From Plectrocnemia conspersa (taxonomy: Eukaryota > Arthropoda > Insecta > Trichoptera > Polycentropodidae): a stretch of 64,000 bases of DNA. Under the pieces are notes generated by a model. That model was given only the letters and a program-made list of their open reading frames with translations. It had not been told where the DNA came from and ran no database searches. Positions within the stretch are counted from its first letter, which is position 1. Every line of letters begins with the position of its first letter. This document shows, one piece after another, positions 1 through 12,892 of the stretch. The DNA is taken from assembly GCA_009617715.1 (NCBI GenBank), contig VTFK01000266.1, forward strand, positions 496,001 to 560,000, given 5' to 3'. The translations under genes and the position numbers were made by a program.

Positions 1-2235
1 CGAAGGGTCATAAAGTAATAAAACCTTATTTAGATCTTTTAGAAGATATATGAAGAATGACAGAAGAAATATCAATTTTATCTGATTGGCTTTGAATTTT
101 ATTGAAGTTGAGATGGCATATGAGCTCGACTTGGAATATTGTCGTAGAAAAGTTAAATTTATATAAGTTTTTAAAGTAAATTCTAAATTTAAATATACCT
201 TGTTCTCTTCATACATATTCAATAATGATAATAACTTTAATTTTAGTGTAATTAAAATTATATTTTTTATTATGCATTAATATATGTATTATCATATATG
301 ATTTACGTATCTAGAGTCGATACTTATATTATCTAAGTGCATCATTTTATATTGTAAAGTGATGTAATAGAAATCTTTTACAAGTCATAAAGTAATAAAA
401 CTTTTTAAAAATTTAGATGTTAGCGGCAACTTTGGCGCAAATAAATAAAGGCCCGGGGTCATAAAATCACTTAAGGGAGAAATTTTAACAAAAAACACTG
501 TAAACCGTCGTTTACGCGAGCGCGATCTCTGCTCAGATCTGCTTGTTCGGACAGACAACAGACGGATCTGTCATCTGTTCGAGAATTTTAGCAGCACACA
601 CGATCGGATCACCAGCTACCGTCGGACATCCATCTCGGACAAATCCGGCTGGCAGATCCACCCGTATGCGGATAGCACGCAATTTGTCGCCATTTTGGGT
701 GGTTCAATGACCCCACGGGCACTAACTGTCACACATAATTAGTTTTTAATTAATAACTTAAATAATACTTTTCATTCAATTAATTAGGAATTAAAAAATA
801 TTTAAGATTCTCCTTCGACTCACATTTAATTAAAGATTATTTAAAAAATGTTACTTACCAGAAACAAGCGCCTCGAGTTTTTGTACATGGTAGACAAATA
901 GCAAACGGTTTGCTAATTAACTCTCACTAATCTTAATTATACACGGCTTAATTTTAACACACACACACACACTAAAATTTATTATAAACGCTAATTTTAA
1001 TTATACACATCTGAAATTTATTTAAATTTAGAGCACAAAATACTAATATTTATTTTTTTAATGATATGTTGAGAAACACTCCCCAATGTGAAAAGGAACT
1101 TGACATTCTTTGCACATGTCAATTATTTATTTAGTTTAAAATCTATTGAAATCACTTTTTAATACACAATAATTAAGAACATTAAAAAGGATATTATTAT
1201 AAAAATATGTACAAAAACACTTATTCGAGAAAAATGTAACGAAACACAGTTTACGCGACCGTTAACAACAAATGACGAAAAACTACTGCTTTTTTAAATA
1301 TTTCAAAATGCATCCAGACAAGTCATGCTTCATCGATAATAAACCATAAGGATTAAAAACGCAAAATGTCGTGCATCTCCGATTACGAAAAAAAAATATT
1401 TTTTATCAAAGGTTGACAATTTGTCTATTTTTAAAATATCTATCTCTTATTCCAATTATTTTAATGCAAGTTCGTTTGTTTATTTTTAGAATATTTATCT
1501 CTAATTCGATTTATTTTAATAAGAGGTCAACCGATGTCATAATAGCCGAAGGTCACCTTTGTAATAATGTTGACCTTCTAAAAGTATTGTTGCCGGGGAG
1601 TAAATATTGAGATGCGCATGCGCCGGCCCCGCGTCATCAGCAAGACTCCTGTGCAGATTGGTAGAGGGGGCGGGGGGTGCAACGCTATCGCTTTTCAGTA
1701 ATAAACACAATTTGCGTGCTTTTCATTTCGCAAGGCTCTGGCAACGGCCTTACATAAGCCCACGTAACACTATAATGTCGATGATTTCAAGTTTATTTAT
1801 ATGAAAAATATTATTTTATATGTGCCAAATTTACGATATTTTCAAATGACGTTCTTCCGTTGAAAATAATATATTTTTATCGCATATCGATAATATCTGA
1901 ATGTTTATTGCCATATCTTAAAGAACCTTAAAAAAAACATAACATAATACATATTTTTGATAATGAAGTCCCATATGTGGCGTGGCGTATGCGGTGGGTA
2001 GCGTATTTAAATAATAAATATTTTTTAATTTATTTTTGTTATATTCTATTCACAATTGAAATATAATAAAATCAGAAATGTATTATATAAACATTACATT
2101 ACATTTAAGGTTTAAAAATGTTGTATTACAAATAAAATAAATACTTATTTTCATATACAAAATTCTAAACAAATAATATTAATTATTAATAAATAAATTA
2201 AGCTCTTACTAAGTATAAAAAAATTAAAATGTTCA
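1..2235. other. AT-rich intergenic region, no gene recognised
   Basis: I see no convincing coding region. Short ORFs near 1371-1804 lack recognisable motifs and sit in low-complexity sequence. A GC-richer stretch (about 420-720) carries no long ORF in any frame I could follow and may be an old repeat. A block reading TCATAAAGTAATAAAAC occurs at about 8-24 and again at about 385-401, and a weaker version occurs near 458, so part of this area is repetitive. Confidence 0.5.
957..972. repeat. (AC)n microsatellite
   Basis: Eight uninterrupted AC dinucleotides. A similar run lies at 9674-9690. Confidence 0.9.
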
Positions 2236-2241
2236 TTTATT
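2236..2241 (-). terminator. Poly(A) signal of PIG-X
   Basis: AATAAA on the minus strand (TTTATT on plus), about 62 nt after the PIG-X stop codon. This is the first canonical hexamer downstream and sits at a normal 3'UTR distance. Confidence 0.6.
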
Positions 2242-2302
2242 ATTATTAGTCTTTTAGTCACTTTGGAATGCAAATCACAAAACATTTAAAAAAACTATAC
2301 AC

Positions 2303-5300
2303 CTAATTTTTCTTTTTATATCGATTTTGTATCACAATCGTCGATTTATGGTCCACCAAATTAACCTTACATAATAATATGACGACGTAAATACACCCGA
2401 AGAAACACACAACGACTGTGATCAACGCGACAAAAGTGAAATCGTTTAAGTTTCCAACAGGCACCTTCAAATCCAATTTAGACGAGAGCTAAAATATATT
2501 AAATAAAATATATAATAAACATAAAAAACCAGCAATTAAATATTGAAAAAATACGTACTGGATCATTGGTTATATTGTGCCATGAACAACTATGAGGTGA
2601 ACATTCTGAACATGGTGCGATAATCGTAACTCCTGGATTACACATTCTGAACACGTTGTTTGGACATCTGAGCAATACCCAAGGTTGATTGATTTTCACT
2701 CTCTCATAGCTGAAATATTTGTTTAAATTACAGTTACAAGTTATTAATACTAGATTTCAACCTTATTTTACTATATTTTTTGACTTGCAACATGAAAAAC
2801 TATAACGTACTATATGAAACCTTTATAGTTCTAATAAATGAAAATTATTTTTTGTAATATTAATTTGTTAAAATACACCTGAAAATAAATGGATATGCTA
2901 TATGTTATTTTACAGACATTTTTGTATCCTAGTATTATAACTGATGGTTAGAGAAAAGCATTTTCATAAAGATAAGTTGCTCCTCAAGCGCCATTGGAAA
3001 AATATTAACAATTTTCAAGATTTGTGGAAGACTTGAAACGCTTTGTAAATAAATTTATATTATTTTTTTTATTTCATCTTTATATATATACAGCAGTGGC
3101 GGTCCGTCCATATATTTAGCAAATACAGTGCATGCCTAAAGATTTCTTAAAAATAGCTATTGTATTATAATTATTAACTCAGTTGTTAAAGTGTTGTGAG
3201 TTGATTATTTTTTGTTTGAACGGTTCAAATACGAAATATGCATTCGTTTACTCGGGTACGCGCATGTGCACTAGTGTCTAGACACCCCAACCTAGTACTG
3301 TATCACTATTTCACTGTGTATCCAAGCCACGCATTAGACAATTGCGCTTAAGTGCGGCGGCTCGTGCTTTCATCTGTTTTATTATTTCCTCATCTCGCGT
3401 TCCCTTTCAATATTAAATAGCTGAAAATATCTTTTGTAAGCATGAAATTATTTATCTAAGTTAATTTAGTCATTATAAATCCTTCATTTGAAATTATAGA
3501 CAAAATTGGAATATTCTCTATTCTCTCGTGTCATATTGTTTATATCAACATCCCTGTTTTGGTAAGGTTAATTCACTTCATTTTTTACACAAGAAAATCA
3601 ATTTTACATACATTTATTTAGATTTTAGTTAGGCCGCAATGGAATTAATATGCAATTGTCTTATAGAACAATTATTTAAAAGAAGTTTTGCTTCTTTAAC
3701 TGACACTGAAAAAGAATCATTCATTAAGTCATCGAAACCCGAGCCAATATTAAACATCACCTCTAAAGTCAAAACTGGTATAAGAAAATTTAACAAGCAA
3801 ATATACTCCAAACATAATTGAATTTGTGGGTGTGTAAAAATATCAAAATTATTTTGTTGGCCATGTTTGCTTTTTTCGACTGACAAAAATGTATAGAATA
3901 GAGATGGATATTCTGATATAAACAATCTTAGGAACTCATGCAAACGGCATGAACTTTCGCAATATCATTTAGTATCATCAGTACAATTTAGATCGGTCGA
4001 CATTGAGCTCTCATTACAACGAACAAAAAACTTTTCAACGAAGAAGTGTCGAAAAATAGATACATAATAAAAAATCTAATCGATGTAGTTTGCTTCCTTG
4101 CTAAGCAGGAATTGGCTTTTGGGGTGGACGTGAAAATGTCAATTCTGAAAACAGGGGCAACAATAAATATTTTTATTTTCATCACAAAATTATCAGATAA
4201 ACAAAACAACATAATATTCAGTAATCCAAACTTGGAAAAATTTGAAATTTCTGCCAATTTAAAGGATATTCTACCGCAAACACATAACTTAATTAATTTA
4301 ATACAAACAATTCCTATGACTAGCGCTGCGGTAGAAAGATCCTTTTCTACGATGAAAAGGATCAACACTATATTAAGAAATAGTCATTCTGAAAATAGGC
4401 TAAGTTTTTTAACATTAATTTCCATTGAAAAAAAATATTTTTTTTATGATTGAATAATAAATTAATTATGCAAAAAAGAACGAAGAATAAATCTCATATA
4501 TAAAAAATAAAAATATATATAATAAATTAACGTATTAACGTATATCTTAGTAGTAATAAATAAATGTATGTTTTAATACTTTTTATTTGTAATTGTAATT
4601 TTAAAACGGATTTGATATTTTATATTTTTTATTATTAATGTAATATATTATGTTATTACATTGGAACCTAAAAATTGTGTTGTCTCATTTTTTTCATTAA
4701 TGCATGCCTTGTACTAAAAGTCACGGACCGCCGCTGATCTACAGCATGTTTCTGTCGTACTTACGTATATGTTATTCATTGTCTAATCTAATATAAAATT
4801 TAACTTCTTCCATATTTATTCCATGATTGAGTTATCCGTTAATTGAAATTTTCTATTCATTTTCGTACTTTTATATTTACTATCTAATTTTTATATTTTA
4901 TGAATTACAAATACTAGTAAATAAAATAACATACCTTCCGTTCGCTTTCGCCTTATGATATCTCAAGTGAATAGGTAAGCGAATATTAACATGAGCTGAT
5001 TGAATCGGCGCGTACATGTGAACAAGTGTATTTCTGGACATGTGTTTGGGTTTTTCAACGTCTACATCACCTAGAGCGCACGCATGCACCTAAATAATAA
5101 TACATTATACACATATCGTTCGAGCTATATAAAAAAAAGCAAAAATATACGATACTTTTTGAAATCTTTTCAATTCTCTCAGTTCATTGGGATCTACGTA
5201 GGCTCCGGGGGGTAATGTTTGCTTTAAGCACAATGTACAGACACCCGGTGTCCAAATGTCGCGACCCCCCTGCTCGCTTAAAGTTACAGTGTACACAATT

Positions 5301-5504
5301 TCTCTGCGACAAACAAATAAACGAAGTTTTATTAATAAAAAAATATTTATATTATTAGTTCAGTACAAGATCTAACCTATGAAAACCTTCATTTAAAGCC
5401 TGTTGGTAAACTGCGGCTTCAATATTGTCACAATTAGATTCTGCGATATTTTTATATGGATAAAAAAATGAGTAAATTGCAAGCATAATATAGTAATAGC
5501 GCAT
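2303..5504 (-). CDS. PIGX: PIG-X, subunit of GPI mannosyltransferase I (five exons, complete)
   Basis: Exons on the minus strand: 5504-5377, 5303-5156, 5089-4935, 2709-2559 and 2488-2303. They total 768 nt (255 aa), close to the 258 aa of human PIG-X. All introns are GT-AG and the phases join without a frame error. In the family, PIG-X is an ER type I membrane protein that binds and stabilises PIG-M, which adds the first mannose to the GPI anchor. Seen here: a hydrophobic N-terminus starting MRYYYIMLAIYSFFYPY (signal peptide); the family hallmark LPPGAYVDPNELREL in exon 2; PIHLRYHKAK in exon 3; a Cys-rich lumenal part with CNPGVTIIAPCSEC in exon 4; and one membrane segment, roughly FTFVALITVVVCFFGCIYVVILL, near the C-terminus followed by a short Lys-rich tail. 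The third intron (2.2 kb) is enlarged by a hAT transposon. Identification rests on my recall of the PIG-X pattern, not on a search. Confidence 0.88.
3639..4040 (+). pseudogene. hAT transposase, N-terminal and TTF-type zinc-finger remnant
   Basis: An ATG-led ORF (3639-3821) is followed, after a frameshift, by KLFCWPCLLFSTDKNV at about 3846-3893. Next comes a TAG where the family has Trp, then NRDGYSDINNL and CKRHELSQYH. This order (Cys-Trp-Pro-Cys, then a conserved Trp, then the RHE...H motif) is the TTF/BED-like zinc finger at the start of ZMYM1-type hAT transposases. It is dead by frameshift and nonsense change. Confidence 0.8.
4046..4453 (+). pseudogene. hAT transposase, C-terminal dimerisation domain remnant
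   Basis: An open frame of 135 codons ends with the hAT C-terminal signature: an IPMTSAAVERSFSTMKRI block and then RLSFLTLISIE. The catalytic core between this and the zinc finger is missing, so the ORF is a leftover of an internally deleted copy rather than a working gene. Confidence 0.8.
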
Positions 5505-6400
5505 TTTTATTCATTAGATGCTATTCAATTGTCAGATTATACACGGCAAGTGTCAGTTGCTGATCAGTGTGACCAGCTGCAAAAAATATTTTGACGTTTG
5601 ATATCGAAGAAAATGTATTTTTGAAAATTTAATTCTATTGTATTTTTAATTAATAATAAAAGCACAATTTTAGGAAATATTTATTATTCATTATAATTTT
5701 TTTAGAAAAAATATTTTATATTTGCTTTTTGTTAAGATTTGCATATGTTGAGAATAAACATACACAAAAAATATAATGACCTTTTTTATTTTAAAAACAA
5801 GGTTTGTGTTTCGTTTTTATGTTTTGCCGAAATAAATCTAAGTGAGCAAGTAATATAACCCCTTGTACGAATTGCACTAAAATACTACAATCTATGTCTT
5901 GGCTAAAGGTGTATTATTACCCTTTTACCGCGGGTGGCTTCTATAGACGTCATCAAGAAAATCGCCGGTAATCGTTAGGCACCTAAAGGTGCCATAAAGC
6001 TTTGAGCCTAATAATATGTTTTTTTAGTATAATTTAAGACTGCAAATCATTTGAATTTGTTGACTAATAATATTTTTTTAAATATGGCATTTATAGGTAA
6101 TTTGGCGCCTTCGGCAAAATCTAAATTTCATTCCCCCCATTCCCCCGAAATAATACTTGAATAAATTATTACATGAGCTTAAAAATATAAGTCAAATTAA
6201 AGTAATTAAATATTATGTTTGACACGATACTCTTTTTGGTGATTGTGGGTATTTAAGAATTTGTACTTTTTATTTCGTCGCGATTTTTATGCGTAAAATA
6301 AGCTTAAAAGTACACAAGAGGGTGTAGCAAAAAAACTAATCTTCTTGGTAAAACTCACAATGAGAAATGTCAAATGTCAAGTGAGAGTACAAAATTAACT
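5505..6400. other. Intergenic, transposon-like fragments, no gene
   Basis: This starts with the PIG-X upstream region and contains no recognised CDS. A perfect short hairpin GGCACCT-aa-AGGTGCC lies at 5978-5993. The stretch near 6095-6140 (ttggcgccttcggcaaaat, then a C-rich run) resembles subterminal sequence of hAT elements and may belong with the hAT end at 7128, but no matching terminal repeat was found here. Confidence 0.4.
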
Positions 6401-6410
6401 ACCAAAACCT

Positions 6411-6640
6411 TTGCGACCACTCAACAGTCTACGACAGGGCGATGCTCCGGCGAGCAATTTGTTCAACATTGCCCTCGAAAAAGTAATCCGAGATGCCAAA
6501 CTGGATATAACCGGCCGTGTGTATAATAAATCGATACAAATATATGGCGTTATATATGAGAGTAACGAGTGGCGTGTACGAAACATTCGGGAGCTCTACA
6601 ATCTTTTTCAAGAAGAGAGTATCTCCACCTTCATCTGAGT
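6411..6640 (+). pseudogene. Non-LTR retrotransposon reverse transcriptase remnant
   Basis: The reading frame contains LRQGDAPASNLFNIALEKVI followed by RDAKLDITG, the conserved RT region just before the catalytic YADD box. It then jumps to NEWRVRNIRELYNLFQE, which resembles sequence found much later in the same ORF2 family. The YADD box itself is absent, so an internal deletion joined the two parts. The same family appears on the minus strand at 43466-43710. Confidence 0.75.
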
Positions 6641-7049
6641 TGGAAGATTCCAGGAAGGAAGCTGGAAGAAAAATATTATTGTAACCGGTGAATGTTCGGT
6701 TTAAATGAAGTTTAAAAAATAAGATAACGAACCTAACCTAACCGGCGAACGGTTGAAGATGTTCGATTTATATAAAGTTAAAAAATATGGACCGGTGTAT
6801 ATAAGTCGTTTAATAGCGAACATCATATATGTAGGATCGCCGACGATGTTCTCCTCTCCATACTGTTAATCTTTCAACAGCCCGACTTCGCGGCTTCCAC
6901 CTTCTTGAATTCGCATCAAATAGAAATAATATAATAATATATACATTTTTTATTGTTTTAAGGCGAATCGCTTAGGTCAGCGCAGCAAACAGTATCAGAT
7001 TATATTCTTTAACAATATTGTTTGATACTTTTAAGCAAATATTGCGACT

Positions 7050-7128
7050 TTATTTGGTATCACCGAGCCCCACAAGATCTAGCGCCCCAGGTGATCGCCT
7101 GTACTGCCTGCCCCTCGGGCCAGCCCTG
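7050..7128 (+). mobile_element. Isolated end of a hAT-like element
   Basis: On the minus strand this begins CAGGGCTGGCCC and continues through a GC-rich subterminal stretch (GGGGCGCTAGATCTTGTGGG), a pattern I associate with hAT termini of the ZMYM1-like group. I did not find a partner end or a clear 8-bp duplication, so this is a fragment. Confidence 0.45.
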
Positions 7129-8470
7129 AACAAATTTCGAAATGGTGCACAATAATATCAACCGCGATGAAAGGGTTAAGACATATTGATATGTACTTGC
7201 TTTCCATAGGGTTTTTGAACGTCAAATATCAATAGATTGAAATTAATGTGAATGTATGAGAGGAGAGTGGTTCCTGCGTTTCTAAGTAATCATAAAACTA
7301 AATAATCTACGAAAAAATAGGTAATCATTAAAGATGCTGTTTAATATACCTTAGACGTTTAAGATATTATAAATCTCTTTACAATTAAAATATTTAAATT
7401 ATGTAAATGTAGTAATTGTACCGAAATCAAGCTAAAAAAGCTATAATAATTTTTGTATCTAAAAAAGTGAATTTTTTGCTTTTTAAATTATTTTTTCAAA
7501 TGATAAACATTTTGTAACTATTTTTAAAATCAGGTTGAAAATAAATACATCTTGAAATAGCCACTATTTTAAAACAAAATTATAGTTTGATACGACATTC
7601 TGGGCGCCTATTTATATATTTATTTAATCATTATGGCCAAAACTAGGTGACACTGATGTGACGGTGGCGTAAGGCGGCAAGTTCTTTGACAGATCTCGAT
7701 AGGAAGATGCCGATCCCTCATAAACCAAACTTCAATGAAATACTACTACAGCGGCTTAATCTGTGTGTAATTTCCACCTGTCACCATCCATCCGCTAAAA
7801 CATTATCAACTAGAAAAATATCTTAAAATATCCCGCTTCAATAAATACTTAAATGTGATCTATTACTGGAACAGTGCAAATAACGTAGGAAAGCGCTCTC
7901 TTAAAACAACCTACTGTTACGAGAACAGACTTGAAAATCTAGCTAAAACCGTATTCTCAAGCAGGAAGCAAAACATAAATCCCACCGGTATTAGTTTTGT
8001 GCAAATTTTCGGATGTATATGGGTACATATAAACAGAGCTCTTGCAGAATCTCTGAATTCCTCAGCAGCAGCTTAAAGAAGTACTTTGCCAAGTACACTC
8101 GTTAAGGCAACTCAAGAGAATCATATCCAAGCATATATAGTATTTCAGGGATTTTTTTGGAATTTAAAATTATATTTCCTCATATACAAATGTCTGAATT
8201 TTTTTCAATTAAAAATAACTCAGTTGCATTATTTGGCAACTATGTCAGAGAACCATGCTCAAAAATACTATGCACTATGTGATTATATAAAGGGCCTTCC
8301 ACACGCGCAGTTAAGTCTTGCCTGCGTAAACTGGTTTACCGCACAGTCCTGAAACCATGGTCTTTGCAATGTCAAAGATTTGGTTTGCGCAAACCAGACC
8401 TGCATGGTATTGTTTGTGCAAATATTGTGGCTAGATTGTGTCATGTGTTAGTTCTTATCGTATTATTATC
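7129..8470. other. AT-rich intergenic region with a possible transposon end near 8292
   Basis: No supported gene. A 73-codon ORF at 7855-8076 has no recognisable motif. GGGCCTTCCACACGCGCAG begins at 8292, and after it come short inverted motifs (tggttt / aaacca and gcgcaaaccag). This looks like the terminus of a DNA transposon, possibly the element that carried the MADF gene just downstream. No matching right end was seen. Confidence 0.35.
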
Positions 8471-8879
8471 ATGTCCAACGTATGGTCCTACTCCAAACAA
8501 TTTTTAACGAAATTTATCGAGCTCTTATGAATTGTTACTGGGCATATAGAAGGTCAGAAGTAGAGTATTCGGACCGTAATAAAAAAAACAAATGATTAAC
8601 AAGTTTAAACAGGTAAGATTTTTATATACATTTATTTCAAATGATTTTTTTGATACGTGTATTGTTTTACAGAAAGAACCTAAAACAAATAGAGCTACGG
8701 CCATGAAAAAAATGAACTCGCTGCGCAGTTCTTACCTCAAAGAAAATAAAAAGGTAGCCGATTCTGAAAAGTCGGGTGCCGGCACAGAAGATGTGTATTT
8801 TCCTATGCTGTGGAATTTTTTGGTTGACCAAGAATCTCCTCGACTACCAACTTCAAACTTTGACGGAATATATTATCAG
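8471..8879 (+). pseudogene. MADF-domain (Adf1-like) gene fragment, broken
   Basis: The frame starts MSNVWSYSKQFLTKFIEL at 8471, the usual start of a MADF domain. It then suffers a frameshift and stops, although EYSDRNKKNK is still readable. A plausible intron (donor gtaaga at 8613, acceptor ttttacag ending 8672) leads to RATAMKKMNSLRSSYLKE, then KSGAGTEDVYFPMLWNFL and DQESPR, the second half of the MADF fold. A donor-like CAG/gtacct follows 8879. MADF proteins are DNA-binding factors. Copies also ride in insect DNA transposons, which fits the possible transposon end near 8292. The disrupted first exon argues that this copy is dead. Confidence 0.75.
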
Positions 8880-11800
8880 GTACCTACGAAAAAAAAAAAC
8901 ACTTTATACTGTAAAAGTTTATTCAGCTAAAAATAATTAATAATTATGTAATATTACACATTCCATTCTGCCAGGAAAACATCCTTATTGGTTAAAATAA
9001 TGTAAAAACTTTTCTCTCGTCAGTTTATTATTCGTTGAAATGACTATAACGTTCTTTATCTAAATCAGTTAGATCATTATCAGTTGTCAGTAAGCCCAAT
9101 AATAATGACTATTTTATGGTATCTTCATAATCCAAGCTCCCAGTCGTGTTTAATTATCTGAATATTTTCTCCTTAAAAAGGACAAAGCACACAAATTGCC
9201 AAAACAACACAATTTATACTTTCAAGCTTCAGGTTTATGCTTTTATGGAAGATTCAAAATAGTGATACCAAATGCCAAATTTTCGACCACAAGCCTAGCT
9301 CTTGATAGACAATAATTATAAATTTTACGTTCATTAGTAAGCTCTCTTCATAGAAATGGCTTCAAAAAATTAGCTTCTCCTATAAAAGCATAGTTAAGAA
9401 TCCTTCTAGATTTATTTACTTGATTTGAGTCAGGAATATGCAAAGATTTATGGGGCGTTTACGTTTATTCTCTTTCAAAAAATGTTGAAAAAACAGCATA
9501 AAAAATGTACATACAAGCATTAATTGTTTAATCGTATTTTATGAAGACTGATCCAGTAAATTGTGACTGATTGACTCTAAGAGTCAAATTAAAAGACTTA
9601 GTACTTATTTTATGAGTAGGTAGGTTGACATAAAAAAACTGATTAATGACATAATAGAACTGATTTAAAAAGTACACACACACACACACAAAAAAAAGGA
9701 AAAGAAAAACTACTTGTAAAACATATATGCTGTATTTTAGTTTATTTTGAATAGAAATAAATTAAATTTCGGAATCAGTGTGTTATCTGTGGAGAATTGT
9801 TATATAATTATAAATATTTTTATACTTTACGAATTAAAATGAAAATTCTTAAGCAATTAATAAAACGTTTTCTTACTACAGTACACATTTTTTAAAAGCT
9901 ATTACTGTTTGGTTAAGAGTAGCCAAAACACTATTACAGAAAAATCGATATTACCAGCAGCTAAAGATATGTATGTATATGATTTGCCAAAAATACAACT
10001 ATTGACCTCGTAAAAATTCCTTTAAAATTGATGTTGTAAGCAGAGGTATTTATGTAATGCCAGATTCTATTGAATATATACTTAACTGATACTTCAAACT
10101 AATGATTAATAAAATTCATGCTATTCGAGATAAATTAAAAAAATATCGGGGAATAATATTTTGTTGAATCTTTTTATGTAAATTATTCAATTCCATACTG
10201 TAATTTATATTTTTATGTCAGAAAATGATATGCATTGCCGTTTTTATCGACAGAGCTCGAGCTTTAACTGAAAAACATTGCGGCGTCTAATCTAAAATAA
10301 ATATAGACGCTCCTGAAACTAATTTTACTCATCGCAATATATATCGTGAATCTTTGGTAACAAAATCAAAACTCTAAATATCTTAAACTGTTTTAAATCT
10401 ATTTGTAATGGATATAATAATAATATTAATATAATATATCATATAACACAATAATATAAAAATATAATATATAATATAATAATAATTTTATTAAAAATCA
10501 ATAATGTTGTTACATTTTGTGAAGGTTATCAAGAGATTAGCATCTCGATTACTTTAAATAGAAGCATAGATTTTTAATATCTTTTTTAATAAATCGGAAA
10601 TGCAATTTTTTGTGATTCGTACAAATAATACTTTCGAAAGGTTGAATAAATTAAATTTAAGACTAATAACCAACAAAAAGAATAATATAAATATATAATC
10701 AAAAATAAATATAGACGCTCCTATAACTATTGTATTTTTACTCACTGCAATATTTATTATGAATCTTTCATAACAAAATCAAAGTTCGAAATATCTGTAA
10801 TGGTTGTAAAAAATTTTAAATAAAATAAAATACTTCATCGTAATCAAATAATGAATGTTGCTATTGCATGTTATTAAATCAATGATAGAAAAGCAATACC
10901 TAGGCAAAGCAATTAAGATTTGTCCTGTGTTTCTTGAGTAAGTAATTTTGTTTTATGTTGGTCAGTAATTTAATTAAACTGTCAATAATTGTATTAAATG
11001 ATCAATAACTTAAAAAAAAATTGTCACTTGTTAATCGGTGTGTACTTAATAATTGCTTTGTTTATTTATGTTATATGATTAGTTACTATTTTTATCAAAT
11101 GTTAGTATTTTAAATGCGTTGCTAGACATGAAACGAAATATCTTCGTGAAAATAGAATATAAGATATATTTATATATATGATCTTTCGAATAGTATTGAA
11201 GGTATATATTATAGTGATATTTTTTGCAATGTCGTTATGACAGGTTAATAATCAAAATTCAATCTGTACTTATTGTTAAAATGTTACTGCTGATCATTTA
11301 TAAGCATTAACAATATTTCTGGTCATTTCATTGCTTCTTGAACAAATTGATCATTAAAGTTTTTGCTCCAAGATAATATTTTATATGCTACTAAAATCTG
11401 CCACCCCTGAAAAACGTTTTACAATTTAAAATACTTCTTGATAAAAATAATCACAAGGAAAATTAAATTATATTTTTCTCAACCTATAAATTTAGCAAGA
11501 AAAAAAATCATAGGAGTTTTATGTTTCTAATAAATAAACTGGAATATGCGAAAACCAATATAAAGCTAAAGTAAAGAACAAGATCTAACAGTGAATCAAT
11601 AATTGAAATAATTTTGTCAGAATTAGAGTAAATATAAAAAAATATTGTTTATTGAATATATTTTTAATTATTTATTTCATGTTATTAAATAGTATTTTGC
11701 GTTTATTAAAATTACTATAATTTCTTTCTTTATCCTAAACTGAAGTTCAATGACAATGAAATGGTATAAAAACCCTGATATATTGTGCTACAAATAATTT

Positions 11801-12892
11801 TTTAGTCAACGAAAAAATACTATACAATTAAAAAGGAAATGTATATCAAATACTAATTACTATGTATGTAAAAGTTTATATGTCACTGTTCACATATAGA
11901 AATGCAGACTTCAGAGATAATCTAAAATATGCTTTGTTGGCTACCACCGAAGGAGCACATTAAGAACTATGTCATTAGTCAATAGCTAAGTTATCTGATG
12001 CCATTATGTTATTCATAGTGTTAGAATGGAAGACATTTCCGGAGAAAGTTATTTCAGCTCAGAACGTCAGACATACTTTTGTATATAATAATTAAATATT
12101 CATTTTCCTCTATAAATATCTTGAAGTGTATAATTAATATTTTTGTTTTAATGACCATGTTATGAAATGAGAATAAAAATGGCCGTCGTTTGCATTAACC
12201 CTTTGAACGCGGAAGTTTAAACACTTTTCTATCAAAAGCCTTTTTGGAAATCTGTATAATTAACTTATATTTGAGTGTTCATTTCGATTCATAAATAAGT
12301 GTTGTGTAGAGTTTCCAATTATTTTTTATTTTCAATAATTCGAATATCATATATAAAGTATGTATTCGAATATATTCGTAATAAAGAATCGAAAAATACA
12401 GTAACCAGAATTATTATTAGAACGAGCAATAAAAAGTATCAAGATTACTTTTTATTTCAAAAATAATATAAAATAAAGTGTGTTGAACTTTAAATCAGTG
12501 TGAAGTTTGATTTTAAGTTGGAATACTAAGCAAATATCACCATAATAAATTACTTCAGATAAACTTCAAAAAAGATTAAAAAAAAACATATTCATTGAGA
12601 AAGTCCATAGCTGCACAATTTTAACTCGGAAATATGAGTATTTTACAGAATTTCGAAAATTAAAAAGTATTTTTTTCTTTATTATATTGTTTTTTGGCTA
12701 GTATTTGTTATGGCTATGGATAATATAAACAACATAAAGATAAGAAGATAAATTTCGAAAAAACAAAAAAGGACCATATTGCGCTATAGGTAATGCAGCT
12801 GTACATCGGATAGGAAAATATACTACAAATATTAATGAATACCTTACGAATAGTTAGACCGTATATTCGGTATTTGAATATTCAGATTAAAG
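8880..12892. other. AT-rich intergenic region, no gene
   Basis: No supported CDS, RNA gene or complete element. Similar short blocks (tctaaaataaatatagacgctcctga near 10290 and tcaaaaataaatatagacgctcctat near 10700) form a pair of degenerate direct repeats about 410 bp apart. An (AC)n run lies at 9674-9690. Confidence 0.5.
12195..12215 (+). mobile_element. Possible piggyBac-like terminus
   Basis: TTAA followed by CCCTTTGAACGCGGAAG. A related end, TTAACCTTTTCAACGCAAAG, is present on the minus strand at 44516-44535. PiggyBac elements use TTAA target sites and C-rich termini. No partner end was found nearby. Confidence 0.3.

Larger units (their letters stand above)
3094..4736 (+). mobile_element. 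Internally deleted hAT element (ZMYM1-like transposase type)
   Basis: The ends are inverted repeats: CAGTGGCGGTCCGT on the left, and the right end ACGGACCGCCGCTG reads CAGCGGCGGTCCGT in reverse complement (one mismatch in 14). It is flanked by 8-bp target duplications, atatacag (3086-3093) and atctacag (4737-4744), with one difference and matching the hAT nTnnnnAn rule. It inserted in PIG-X intron 3, opposite in orientation to that gene. The body keeps only the N-terminal zinc-finger part and the C-terminal dimerisation part of the transposase, so it cannot be autonomous. Confidence 0.9.

Noticed and set aside
1371..1804. Two overlapping plus-strand ORFs (79 and 65 codons)
   Set aside because: No motif, biased AT-driven composition, and no neighbouring exon signals.
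4046..4453. ORF considered as a host gene inside the PIG-X intron
   Set aside because: It lies between hAT terminal repeats and shows only the hAT dimerisation domain, so it is transposon-derived.
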